This document shows positions 1-6,847 of a DNA stretch of 10,200 nucleotides, one piece after another (positions within the stretch are counted from its first letter, which is position 1; the number at the start of each line of letters is the position of its first letter). Made by a program: the position numbers and the translations under genes. Source of the stretch: Aurantimonadaceae bacterium (GTDB taxonomy: Bacteria > Pseudomonadota > Alphaproteobacteria > Rhizobiales > Rhizobiaceae); NCBI GenBank assembly GCA_003232595.1, contig QIIJ01000094.1:1-10200 (forward strand), in the 5' to 3' direction. The notes under the pieces are model-generated. The model saw only the letters and a program-made list of their open reading frames with translations. It was not told where the DNA came from and ran no database searches.

Positions 1-418
1 TCACCCGCATCATGTTGCCATCCTTGCCGCAAAGACCGATGGCGCGCGCGCCCTGTGAGTTGAAGTCAGAGACAATCTTTTTGTTGATGGAGCCTGCAAG
101 CACCATTTCGACGATTTCCACTGTTTCGCGATCGGTGACCCGCAACCCGCCGCGAAAATTGCTTTCAATCCCCATCTTTTCCAGCATCGCGCCAATCTGC
201 GGCCCGCCGCCATGAACGACAATGGGGTCAACACCCGATTGTTTCAACAGCGCCACATCACGGGCGAATGCCTTGCCAAGTTCAGCGTCCCCCATTGCAT
301 GACCACCATATTTAATGACAATGCATTTGCCCTCATATTGCTGCATATAGGGCAGCGCCTCGGACAAAAGGCTTGCCTGCAATTTGCCGTCAATCGGGGA
401 AATATCAGATTTGTTCAT
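1..418 (-). CDS. argB: N-acetylglutamate kinase (3' end beyond the left edge)
   Basis: Acetylglutamate kinase phosphorylates N-acetyl-L-glutamate with ATP, the second step of arginine (ornithine) synthesis, in the cytosol. Reading from the ATG at 418 gives 139 codons before the window ends, out of roughly 295-300 expected for the family. The amino-acid kinase landmarks are present and in order: KYGGHAM near residue 39, the HGGGPQIG glycine-rich loop near residue 70, GGLRVTD near residue 90, VEMVLAGSINK and then GLCGKDGNM near the cut. The start fits the length of alphaproteobacterial ArgB N-termini, although no good Shine-Dalgarno sits directly before it and an in-frame stop lies 24 bases upstream. 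The gene follows engB by 81 bp in the same direction, a linkage common in Alphaproteobacteria, so it is probably the distal gene of the rpmH-rnpA-yidC-engB run. Identification is firm; only the N-terminal part can be judged. Confidence 0.96.
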   Translation of the reverse strand, partial: MNKSDISPIDGKLQASLLSEALPYMQQYEGKCIVIKYGGHAMGDAELGKAFARDVALLKQSGVDPIVVHGGGPQIGAMLEKMGIESNFRGGLRVTDRETVEIVEMVLAGSINKKIVSDFNSQGARAIGLCGKDGNMMRV

Positions 419-469
419 GGAATTCAGTACAATCGCGCCTCAGTAGACGAATGTCTTAGACTGAAACCA

Positions 470-490
470 AATGGGAGGGAAGCACCCATT
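470..490 (-). other. Inverted repeat in the engB-argB gap
   Basis: AATGGG (470-475) and CCCATT (485-490) form a six-base-pair dyad with a nine-base loop, about 10 bases past the engB stop and 52 bases before the argB start. No uridine run follows on the minus strand, so it does not look like a complete intrinsic terminator. It may be a weak RNA structure between the two genes, or chance. Confidence 0.3.
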
Positions 491-499
491 GCAGCACAT

Positions 500-1153
500 C
501 TACTGCATCAGTTCAGCCATCACCGCACGCAACTCATCCAGCCCGGTTTTTTTCTCGGATGATGTGGCAATAATATCAGGATGAGCGGCAGGGTGTTTTT
601 TTATCTGATCCAGAGTTTTCACCATCAGCTTTTCAACTGCAGGTGGTTTGATCTTGTCACACTTTGTCAACACCAGCTGATACACTACAGCAGTCTTGTC
701 GAGCAGGTTGAGAACTTCTTCGTCGTTGGGTTTGATCCCATGGCGGGCATCAATCAGCACAAATACCCGGCGCAGGGTCGAGCGCCCGCGAAGATAGGCG
801 AAAATCAACCGGGTCCAGCGCTCAACCACATCTTTTGGCGCTTTGGCATAGCCGTAGCCTGGCATATCAACAATCGCACCCGGCGGCAGGGAATTTTCCC
901 AGTTGCCGTCAGGAATAAAATAATTGAGTTCCTGGGTTCGCCCCGGTGTGTTGGAGGTTCGTGCCAGACGATTCTGGCCCACAAGCGCGTTGATCAACGA
1001 TGACTTGCCCACATTGGAACGCCCGGCAAAAGCTACTTCGTTTGGCCCTTCATTGGGCAGAAACTTCATGGCCGGTACACCGCGAATAAATATCCACGAC
1101 CGGGCAAAGAGCGCAACTCCCGCGTCAATTCTTGCCTGATCGTTGTCGGTCAT
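500..1153 (-). CDS. engB: Ribosome biogenesis GTP-binding protein EngB (YihA/YsxC)
   Basis: EngB is a TrmE-Era-EngA-EngB family GTPase that helps assemble the large ribosomal subunit and is often essential. All G motifs are visible in the 217-residue product: G1 GRSNVGKS at 44-51, the G2 threonine in TPGRT at 69-73, G3 DMPGYG at 96-101, G4 TKCD at 163-166 and G5 TSSEKKTG at 197-204. Length matches the family. I chose the ATG at 1153 because AGGT lies about seven bases before it; a GTG at 1168 in the same frame would add five residues. It lies 28 bp after the yidC stop and 81 bp before argB, all on the same strand, so co-transcription with the upstream genes is likely. Nothing unusual is seen in the protein. 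Confidence 0.96.
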   Translation of the reverse strand: MTDNDQARIDAGVALFARSWIFIRGVPAMKFLPNEGPNEVAFAGRSNVGKSSLINALVGQNRLARTSNTPGRTQELNYFIPDGNWENSLPPGAIVDMPGYGYAKAPKDVVERWTRLIFAYLRGRSTLRRVFVLIDARHGIKPNDEEVLNLLDKTAVVYQLVLTKCDKIKPPAVEKLMVKTLDQIKKHPAAHPDIIATSSEKKTGLDELRAVMAELMQ

Positions 1154-1181
1154 CAAAATTACCTGCACCTGGAACCCGGAG

Positions 1182-3023
1182 TTATTCCGATTCTTCCTTG
1201 GGTTTTTTCTTGAACAGGTCTCTCAGATTATCCCACAACTCGATCCTCACACCCTGCCGCCGCATGATCATGCCCTGTTGCAGGATGGTGAGGAAGTTGT
1301 TCCAGGCCCAATAGATTACCAGACCGGCCGGGAAACTTGCCAGCATGAAGGTAAAAACAACCGGCATCCAGGTAAAGATCATTGCCTGGGTCGGGTCCGG
1401 CGGGGTCGGGTTCATCCGCATTTGCAGGAACATGGTAATGCCCATCGCCAGCGGCCAAACACCAACCATCATCAGTTGCGGCACATCAAAAGGCAGAAGC
1501 CCGAAGAGATTAAACATCGAGGTCGGGTCGGGAGCCGCCAAATCCTGAATCCAGCCGAAAAACGGTGCCTGCCGCATTTCAATGGTGACATACAACACCT
1601 TGTACAGTGCAAAAAATACCGGGATCTGGATCAGCATCGGCCAGCAACCGGCGGCCGGATTGATCTTTTCCTTTTTATAAAGCGCCATCATTTCCTGCTG
1701 CTGTTTGGCCTTGTCCTCCGCATAGCGCTCGCGGATCTGTGTCATGGCTGGCTGCATTTTTTTCATATTGGCCATCGATACATAGGACTTGTTGGCCAGC
1801 GGATAGAAGAACAGTTTCAGGATTACCGTCACAATCAAAATCGCCACGCCAAAATTGCCAACAGCCGTATAGATCCAGTCCATCAACTTGAACAGCGGCT
1901 TGGTAATAAAATAAAACCAGCCCCAGTCGATCAGATTGGAGAAATTCTTGATCTCGAGGTCAGCCTCATAGCCGTCAAGGATAGACACCTGTTTTGCGCC
2001 GGCAAAAAGGCGGTTTTGGACAGTGGTCGTATTGCCGGGACTGACGATCATCGGTTCACCGATATAGTCCGCCTGATACTGGGGTCTCCCCTTGTTGAAA
2101 AATGCAAAACGACCATTGAATTTTTCGCCCGGTATCAGCGCAGTCGCCCAGTATTTATCAGTAATACCGAGCCAGCCAGAGGAAGTCGGTTGCAGTTTTG
2201 TGGCAAGGTCGTCTTCTATTTCATCATAGTCGATTTCAACCAGACCTTCTTCGCCAACATCGCCAATCAGACCCTCATGCAGCACAAAAATGCCTTCGGT
2301 TTTTGGTTTGCCAAACCGCGCAATCCGGCCATAGGACTGCAGGGACACAGGCCCGGATGTGCCATTTTCCACACTGTCGCTGATCAGAAACATATAGTCC
2401 GCATCAATACTGATGATGCGCTTGAATATCAGCCCCTTGCTGTTTTCATACAACAGTTCAACCGGCGTATCCGGGCTAAGCTGGTTACCACGCGTGACTT
2501 TCCACAGGGTGGTTGCCTGGGGCACTTCGCCGGTTGCCTCATTGCCAACCCAGCCAAATTCCGCAAAATAGGCCCCTTCCGGTGTCGCCTTGGGAGACAG
2601 CAGCACAATTATTGGGCTCTCCTTGTCAATGGTTTCGCGATAGTCCTTGAGTTTTAAATCATCGATGCGTCCGCCACGCAGATTGATCGAGCCCAGCAGT
2701 CGTTCGCTGTTGATCGGCAATCTTGGATCTGCAAGCAACGCCGCTTCCCGGCTGTTGGTTGTACCTTCTTTCTGTTCCGCCGGTGTTCCGGGAATATCGC
2801 CATTCTCCCCAGCCGGTCCGGTGGCAGAAGGAATGGCGCTGTCACCTGCTGCAGGAACCGTCTTGCCGGGCTGGGTATCGACGGTTGCCGCTTCACGACT
2901 GGCGGCAATCTCGGCGGCTTTTCGCTCGGCCTCGATACGCGGGCTGACGACAAATGTCTGCCAGCCGATCAACACAGCCAGTGAGAGCACCATTGCAAGA
3001 ATAAAATTCTTGTTATTTTCCAT
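1182..3023 (-). CDS. yidC: Membrane protein insertase YidC (Oxa1 family)
   Basis: YidC inserts and folds inner-membrane proteins, alone or with the Sec translocon. The 613-residue product has the Gram-negative layout. An N-terminal membrane anchor lies at about residues 7-26. It is followed by a linker rich in Ala, Pro, Gly and Glu (about 30-100) and a large periplasmic beta domain (about 105-360). The conserved Oxa1 core starts near 366, with membrane segments near 391-409, 464-480, 515-535 and 549-570. Family signatures seen are FYPLANKSY, KMQPAMTQIRERY, EMMALYKKEKINP, GCWPMLIQIPVF and FPAGLVIYW. Lys403 sits where E. coli has the groove Arg366, so the positive charge is kept. The C-terminus is Lys/Glu-rich. 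The gene lies 93 bp after rnpA; no yidD is found between them, unlike in many bacteria. A long open frame on the opposite strand is a shadow of this gene. Confidence 0.98.
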   Translation of the reverse strand: MENNKNFILAMVLSLAVLIGWQTFVVSPRIEAERKAAEIAASREAATVDTQPGKTVPAAGDSAIPSATGPAGENGDIPGTPAEQKEGTTNSREAALLADPRLPINSERLLGSINLRGGRIDDLKLKDYRETIDKESPIIVLLSPKATPEGAYFAEFGWVGNEATGEVPQATTLWKVTRGNQLSPDTPVELLYENSKGLIFKRIISIDADYMFLISDSVENGTSGPVSLQSYGRIARFGKPKTEGIFVLHEGLIGDVGEEGLVEIDYDEIEDDLATKLQPTSSGWLGITDKYWATALIPGEKFNGRFAFFNKGRPQYQADYIGEPMIVSPGNTTTVQNRLFAGAKQVSILDGYEADLEIKNFSNLIDWGWFYFITKPLFKLMDWIYTAVGNFGVAILIVTVILKLFFYPLANKSYVSMANMKKMQPAMTQIRERYAEDKAKQQQEMMALYKKEKINPAAGCWPMLIQIPVFFALYKVLYVTIEMRQAPFFGWIQDLAAPDPTSMFNLFGLLPFDVPQLMMVGVWPLAMGITMFLQMRMNPTPPDPTQAMIFTWMPVVFTFMLASFPAGLVIYWAWNNFLTILQQGMIMRRQGVRIELWDNLRDLFKKKPKEESE

Positions 3024-3116
3024 AAGACATTGATCCGGTAGTCTGTGGGTTACAGGTATTTGCTGCCTGCCTGTTGTGGCATGATTCTGCTTTCAAGGGT
3101 TTTATATAGGACACCT

Positions 3117-3515
3117 TTAGCGCTTCTTGAATGATCTTTTTTTATCCACCCGCTGAAGCCCGGTGGAAAGCTCTCCAGTCAGGTCGCAAAAAGGTGCTTG
3201 CAGGGCAGGTTTTCTGGCAACAAGAACATAGTCAGTTCCGGGTCGGACATTGCGCACGCCGTTGAGGCGAATGGCCTCGCGCAAGCGGCGGCGGATACGG
3301 TTTCTGACGACTGAATTGCCGACCTGTCTGGTAACAGTGATGCCAAAGCGGGCCACATCAGACCGAAATGAGGATGGATTGCCTTGATTGTTCTGGTTCG
3401 ACTGCCCTGCCTGCAGAGAAAAATGGCGCCCGTGTGAGCGAACGCCTTTTTTGACGGCAAGAAAATCCCGGCGGTTTTTCAGCCGCTCCACCTTGACTGC
3501 AATCGGGTCATTCAT
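3117..3515 (-). CDS. rnpA: Ribonuclease P protein component
   Basis: This is the protein subunit of RNase P, which with the catalytic RNA removes 5' leaders from pre-tRNAs. The 132-residue basic product carries the diagnostic RNR motif at residues 66-80 (GNSVVRNRIRRRLRE), preceded by the strand RFGITVTRQV. An N-terminal LKNRRDFLAVKKG segment matches the usual start of the fold. A Gln/Asn/Ser-rich stretch at about 38-50 is longer than in E. coli RnpA and looks like a loop insertion. The ATG at 3515 gives a normal N-terminus, although the ribosome-binding site is weak. The gene lies 41 bp after rpmH, the near-universal bacterial pairing, and 93 bp before yidC. Confidence 0.96.
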   Translation of the reverse strand: MNDPIAVKVERLKNRRDFLAVKKGVRSHGRHFSLQAGQSNQNNQGNPSSFRSDVARFGITVTRQVGNSVVRNRIRRRLREAIRLNGVRNVRPGTDYVLVARKPALQAPFCDLTGELSTGLQRVDKKRSFKKR

Positions 3516-3556
3516 GGGCAGGCACCGGATTGATCAACGGGACAAATTCCGAGTTT

Positions 3557-3691
3557 TCAGGCGGAAAGCTTCTTGCGCCCCTGGCCGCGACGGCGGGCAA
3601 TAACCTTGCGTCCGGCGGCAGTTGCCATGCGTGAACGATATCCGTGACGGCGTTTTCTGACCAGTCGGCTCGGTTGATAGGTGCGTTTCAT
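3557..3691 (-). CDS. rpmH: 50S ribosomal protein L34
   Basis: L34 is a small rRNA-binding protein of the large ribosomal subunit. Translating from the ATG at 3691 gives 44 residues beginning MKRTYQPSRLVRKRRHGYRS and ending GRKKLSA, followed by TGA; the MKRTYQPS start and the RMATAAGRKV segment are diagnostic. A second ATG directly upstream at 3694 is in frame and could add one Met. A weak GGGAAAG lies five to twelve bases before. It heads the minus-strand cluster with rnpA 41 bp downstream. The gene is small enough to be missed by length-filtered gene calling. Confidence 0.98.
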   Translation of the reverse strand: MKRTYQPSRLVRKRRHGYRSRMATAAGRKVIARRRGQGRKKLSA

Positions 3692-3822
3692 CATCTTTCC
3701 CGCACCACAGCGCGGGCCTCTTGCTTAAAATCATTAGATAGTGGGAATATTATCCGTACCGCGCCAATTTTTCCAGCCACACGCCATAGAAAATTATCGC
3801 CGGATGAACTGCACCCAATCGT
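3692..3822 (-). promoter_or_regulatory. Leader region of rpmH with inverted repeats
   Basis: If transcription starts about seven bases after the -10 element, the rpmH message has an untranslated leader of about 130 nt. It contains an AT-rich imperfect inverted repeat (3766-3773 with 3789-3795, one bulged base) and a GC-rich dyad, CCCGC at 3699-3703 with GCGGG at 3712-3716, which abuts the ribosome-binding site. The second could mask or frame the translation start. The structures are seen in the sequence; a regulatory role is inferred. No known riboswitch is recognised. Confidence 0.4.
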
Positions 3823-3828
3823 CAGGCG

Positions 3829-3857
3829 CTTATAGGCAGAAGGCTAAATTTAGTCAA
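3829..3857 (-). promoter_or_regulatory. Sigma-70-type promoter for the rpmH-rnpA-yidC-engB-argB cluster
   Basis: On the minus strand a -35 box TTGACT (3852-3857) and a -10 box TATAAG (3829-3834) are separated by exactly 17 bases. This is close to the housekeeping consensus and points toward rpmH. It lies in the 196-bp gap between the Rid gene and rpmH and is the best promoter-like sequence in this part of the window. No clear terminator for the Rid gene precedes it, so some read-through from that gene is possible. Confidence 0.7.
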
Positions 3858-3887
3858 TTACCAAAAAACCTCGGTTGGAACGCCCGC

Positions 3888-4286
3888 TCAGTCTTCTTGA
3901 CCGGTACTCGCAATCACACGTATTTCAACAATGGCCTCTTCCCGGCGAAGACCCGCAACTTCTACAGCTGTCCATGCCGGATAGGGCTTGACAACATATT
4001 CACACCGGATGGCATTAAAGAGGTCAAAATGACTGCGTAGCCCGATATGATAGCTTGTCATTTCAACAATTGATCCAAATGACAGACCTGCTTCGCGCAG
4101 GACAATGCCTGTCTTTTCAAAGACATTACGTATCTGCGCCTCCGGATCAACCGGCATCTGGCCTTGTGCATCTGCTCCCGTGACCCCTGTCAGAAAAACG
4201 TGATTGCCGGAAACAAGGCCCGGGGATACTTTCAACTGGTCACTTGCCGTACGAAACTCAGGCGGAATGATTGGGATCCTGGTCAT
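3888..4286 (-). CDS. Rid (YjgF/YER057c/UK114) family protein without the catalytic arginine
   Basis: The 132-residue product spans a whole Rid domain: the GNHVFLTGVTG strand near residue 27, a DPEAQIRNVFEKTG helix, GLSFGSIVEMTSY near 67, and the C-terminal PAWTAVEVAGLRREEAIVEI. Rid proteins are small trimeric proteins; RidA proper hydrolyses reactive enamine/imine intermediates such as 2-aminoacrylate, and this needs an Arg in the PAR motif. Here that residue is Trp105, so the protein probably belongs to one of the Rid groups lacking the Arg, for which imine deaminase activity is not expected. The start is the ATG at 4286 with AAAGG upstream. It stands alone between the divergent TVP38 gene and rpmH, so context does not reveal a substrate. 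Family assignment is firm; function is open. Confidence 0.9.
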   Translation of the reverse strand: MTRIPIIPPEFRTASDQLKVSPGLVSGNHVFLTGVTGADAQGQMPVDPEAQIRNVFEKTGIVLREAGLSFGSIVEMTSYHIGLRSHFDLFNAIRCEYVVKPYPAWTAVEVAGLRREEAIVEIRVIASTGQED

Positions 4287-4587
4287 CTGTCAACCTTTCA
4301 TCAGACGCATCGTCACCATTGTGACCATCCCCGCCGGAATGTTCAACGTCCATTCTGTGTGCGCGGGCCATCTACAACCCTAATTCGATCCGGCGCCGCC
4401 TCATCCTCGATATCGATGTTTACACGGTCTTCAATTATTTGTGAGATAACGTGTATGTGTTCTCAAGTCCTCGTGCATGATTGCGAGTTAAGTTTATTGG
4501 CGTTCGCCTGGCGCGCGCACCAACTATACCGGATACCGGCCTGATCAAAAACCATACACACGCGTCATCTTGAAAGAAAAAGTTCTA
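4287..4587. other. Intergenic region between divergent genes
   Basis: This 301-bp stretch separates the minus-strand Rid gene from the plus-strand TVP38 gene. Besides the candidate Rid promoter it holds a tandem seven-base repeat (ATACCGG twice, 4526-4539) and a short GGCGTTCGCC dyad near 4500. Open frames here are short and have no recognisable protein signature. I see no convincing plus-strand promoter for the TVP38 gene; a weak TTCGCC/TATACC pair 16 bases apart, ending near 4530, is the best candidate. Confidence 0.5.
4312..4346 (-). promoter_or_regulatory. Candidate promoter with overlapping dyad upstream of the Rid gene
   Basis: On the minus strand TTGAAC (4341-4346) and CACAAT (4318-4323) are 17 bases apart, a moderate match to a sigma-70 promoter. 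A perfect dyad GTCAC-CATT-GTGAC (4312-4325) covers the -10 box, as an operator would. The start codon of the Rid gene is 26 bases further on. The elements are real as sequence; a regulator is not identified and the short dyad could be chance. Confidence 0.35.
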
Positions 4588-5352
4588 ATGGATACACAGG
4601 AAAACAGCGCCGCCCCGCTAAAACCGTTTGATATGAACCAGCCGATGAACTCCCAGACTGCCAAAACCACCTCGCCGCTTAAGCGATGGGGCCCGGTTGC
4701 GCTTATTGTCGCCATTCTGGCCGGGGGTTATATGGCCGGTTTGAACGAATATTTCTCGCTTGATTTCATTACCGCCAACCGTGACAAACTGATGGGATTT
4801 GTCGAAGGCAATTTTGCACTGGCTCTTGTCGCCTATTTTCTCATTTACACAACAGCGGTGGCCGTATCCTTTCCCGGTGCCAGCCTGATCACAATTATCA
4901 GCGGCTTTCTGTTTGGCTGGTTTGTCGCAGGACTGGTCACGATATTTGCCGCAACCACTGGCGCCTCCATAATTTTTCTGGCTGCCCGCACTTCCTTTGG
5001 CGAACTGTTGAAAGAAAAAGCCGGAAAGCGCATTGCAAAAATTTCGGAAGGTTTTCGCAAAGATGCCTTTCAATATCTTCTTACCCTGCGCCTTGCACCG
5101 ATATTTCCCTTCTGGATCATCAATCTGGCCCCTGCCCTGTGCGGCATGAAGCTCGGCCCCTATGTGGTCGCCACCTTCATCGGCATCATCCCCGGCACAT
5201 TTGCCTATGCCTATCTCGGCCAGGGCCTGGGTACTACAATTGACGGAGATGGCTCCATTATTACCCCGACACTGGTCGCAGCCCTTGCAATACTGGCACT
5301 GGTTTCCACCATCCCGATATTGGTCAAGCGACTGAAAAAGAACAAGACATAA
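4588..5352 (+). CDS. TVP38/TMEM64 family (SNARE-associated, DedA-like) inner-membrane protein
   Basis: The 254-residue product is an integral membrane protein of the SNARE-associated/DedA superfamily (VTT domain). A polar N-terminus (1-33) is followed by hydrophobic segments near 35-55, 76-95, 98-122, 172-190, 192-212 and 225-246, then a basic tail. Family marks are SFPGASL at 94-100, the GFLFGWFVAG re-entrant-type loop at 106-115, and RLAPIFPFWIINL at 168-180 with its conserved Arg and Pro. Related proteins are proposed to act as lipid scramblases or transporters that use the proton gradient, but the role of bacterial TVP38 members is not settled. I chose the ATG at 4588; a TTG at 4570 in frame would add six residues. 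It is followed after 48 bp by the flavin oxidoreductase, a pairing known from other bacteria, where the two are sometimes fused. Confidence 0.88.
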   Translation: MDTQENSAAPLKPFDMNQPMNSQTAKTTSPLKRWGPVALIVAILAGGYMAGLNEYFSLDFITANRDKLMGFVEGNFALALVAYFLIYTTAVAVSFPGASLITIISGFLFGWFVAGLVTIFAATTGASIIFLAARTSFGELLKEKAGKRIAKISEGFRKDAFQYLLTLRLAPIFPFWIINLAPALCGMKLGPYVVATFIGIIPGTFAYAYLGQGLGTTIDGDGSIITPTLVAALAILALVSTIPILVKRLKKNKT

Positions 5353-5400
5353 GCCCCGTCAATCATCTAAACTACAACTCTAAAACAACCCGGGGATGAA

Positions 5401-6828
5401 ATGAGCGAACTGTTAAAACCGGATATTTGCGTTATAGGCGGCGGCTCCGGCGGATTGACCGTTGCAGCGGCTGCCGCAGCCTTCGGCGTTTCCGTGGTGC
5501 TGGTGGAAAAAGGCAGGATGGGCGGCGACTGCCTTAACTATGGCTGTATTCCCTCCAAGGCACTGATAGCAGCTGGAAAACAGGTGCAAACCATCCGCGA
5601 TGCCCCAAAATTCGGTGTCACAGCAGGTAATCCCCAGGTTAACTTCCGCAAGGTTCATGATCACATTCATGGCGTCATTGATGCCATCGCCCCTAATGAT
5701 TCCGTTGAACGTTTTACAGCACTCGGTGTCAAGGTTATTGAAGCGCCCGGCGCTTTCAAAGACGCCAAAACCCTTGTTGCCGGTGACTATGAAATCAAGG
5801 CCCGACGCTTTGTAATTGCCGCCGGCTCCTCCCCCTTTGTGCCGCCGATCAAAGGGCTTGAAGACGTCGACTATTTGACCAACGAAACCATCTTTGATGA
5901 AACCCGCAAACCTGGCCATCTGATCATCGTCGGCGGCGGCCCGATCGGCATGGAGATGGCCCAGGCCCATTGTCGTCTTGGTGCCCGGGTCACGGTGCTG
6001 GAAGGTCTTGTGGCGCTGGGCAAGGATGACCCGGAATTGACCGCCATTGCGCTGGATAATATCCGCGCAGACGGGGTTGTCATTTACGAGGGCACAAAGG
6101 TGGTGGGTGTTGAAAAACACGGCAAGTCCGGCATTCGCGTAGCCATAGAAAACAATGAAGGCACATCGCATGTCGACGGCACCCATTTGCTCGTCGCCAC
6201 CGGACGTGCTGCCAATGTCAACAATCTCGGCCTTGAAGCTGCCGGTATTGAGTTCGACCGGCGCGGCATCAAAGTCAGCACCAAATTGCGCACGAGCAAC
6301 AAGCGCGTTTATGCAATCGGCGATGTTGCCGGTTCACTGCAATTCACCCATGTGGCAGGTTATCACGCGGGTCTTGTATTGCGCGCCATCCTGTTTCGCC
6401 TCCCGGCAAAGGAAAATACCCACATCATTCCGTGGGCTACCTATACCGATCCTGAAATTGCCCATATCGGCCACACCGCAGAGACTGCAAAAAAGAAATT
6501 TGGCGATATTCGTGTTCTGCGCTGGCCTTATCTTGAGAATGATCGTGCCCGAACCGAGCACAAGACAAATGGCCTTATCAAGGTCATCACCCGCAAGAAT
6601 GGCCGCATTGAAGGAGCCTCGATTGTCGGGCAGAATGCCGGTGAAATGATCAATTTCTGGGCATTGGCCATGTCGAAAAAAATGAAGGTGTCAGACATTG
6701 CAGGCTATGTCGCACCCTATCCAACCATGACAGAGATAGGCAAACGCGCCGCTTCGTCCTATTATATGCCAACGACCCGCAAACCAATGGTGCGGAAACT
6801 GATAGGATTCTTGCGGATATTTGGATAA
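5401..6828 (+). CDS. FAD-dependent pyridine nucleotide-disulfide oxidoreductase, MerA/Lpd-like
   Basis: This 475-residue protein belongs to the class I flavin disulfide reductases. It shows the FAD-binding GGGSGG at 13-18, the redox-active disulfide Cys44-Cys49 in GGDCLNYGCIPSK, the NAD(P)-binding VGGGPIG at 177-183 with Glu201 ending the second strand (favouring NADH), the second FAD motif YAIGDVAG at 304-311, and a dimerisation domain from about 345. At the active-site base position, where lipoamide dehydrogenases have His-Pro-Thr, it has Tyr440-Pro-Thr-Met-Thr-Glu, as in mercuric reductases. It lacks both the C-terminal Cys pair and the N-terminal metal-binding domain of true MerA, so mercury reduction is unlikely. 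The ATG at 5401 follows a GGGGAT site. It lies 48 bp after the TVP38 gene and touches the kinase gene, suggesting an operon. The electron acceptor is unknown. Confidence 0.9.
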   Translation: MSELLKPDICVIGGGSGGLTVAAAAAAFGVSVVLVEKGRMGGDCLNYGCIPSKALIAAGKQVQTIRDAPKFGVTAGNPQVNFRKVHDHIHGVIDAIAPNDSVERFTALGVKVIEAPGAFKDAKTLVAGDYEIKARRFVIAAGSSPFVPPIKGLEDVDYLTNETIFDETRKPGHLIIVGGGPIGMEMAQAHCRLGARVTVLEGLVALGKDDPELTAIALDNIRADGVVIYEGTKVVGVEKHGKSGIRVAIENNEGTSHVDGTHLLVATGRAANVNNLGLEAAGIEFDRRGIKVSTKLRTSNKRVYAIGDVAGSLQFTHVAGYHAGLVLRAILFRLPAKENTHIIPWATYTDPEIAHIGHTAETAKKKFGDIRVLRWPYLENDRARTEHKTNGLIKVITRKNGRIEGASIVGQNAGEMINFWALAMSKKMKVSDIAGYVAPYPTMTEIGKRAASSYYMPTTRKPMVRKLIGFLRIFG

Positions 6829-6847
6829 ACAGGACCGGGAAACCAGG

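Noticed and set aside
1143..2657. Open frame of 504 codons on the plus strand, opposite yidC
   Set aside because: It lies wholly antisense to a certain yidC gene, has low-complexity His/Arg/Gln-rich translation and no family motif. Long antisense frames like this arise from codon bias.
3858..3890. Possible intrinsic terminator after the Rid gene
   Set aside because: The T-run near AACCGAGGTT has a stem too short and a loop too small to form a stable hairpin.
4164..4544. Plus-strand open frame of 126 codons across the Rid gene start and the intergenic region
   Set aside because: Cys/His/Arg-rich translation with no motif, partly antisense to the Rid gene and without a ribosome-binding site.
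5413..6186. Open frame of 257 codons on the minus strand, opposite the oxidoreductase gene
   Set aside because: The plus-strand frame has all flavoprotein motifs; the antisense translation is Gly/His-rich and matches nothing recognisable.
5401..6828. Mercury-resistance (mer) operon
   Set aside because: The oxidoreductase lacks the metal-binding cysteines of MerA, and no merR, merT or merP is nearby.
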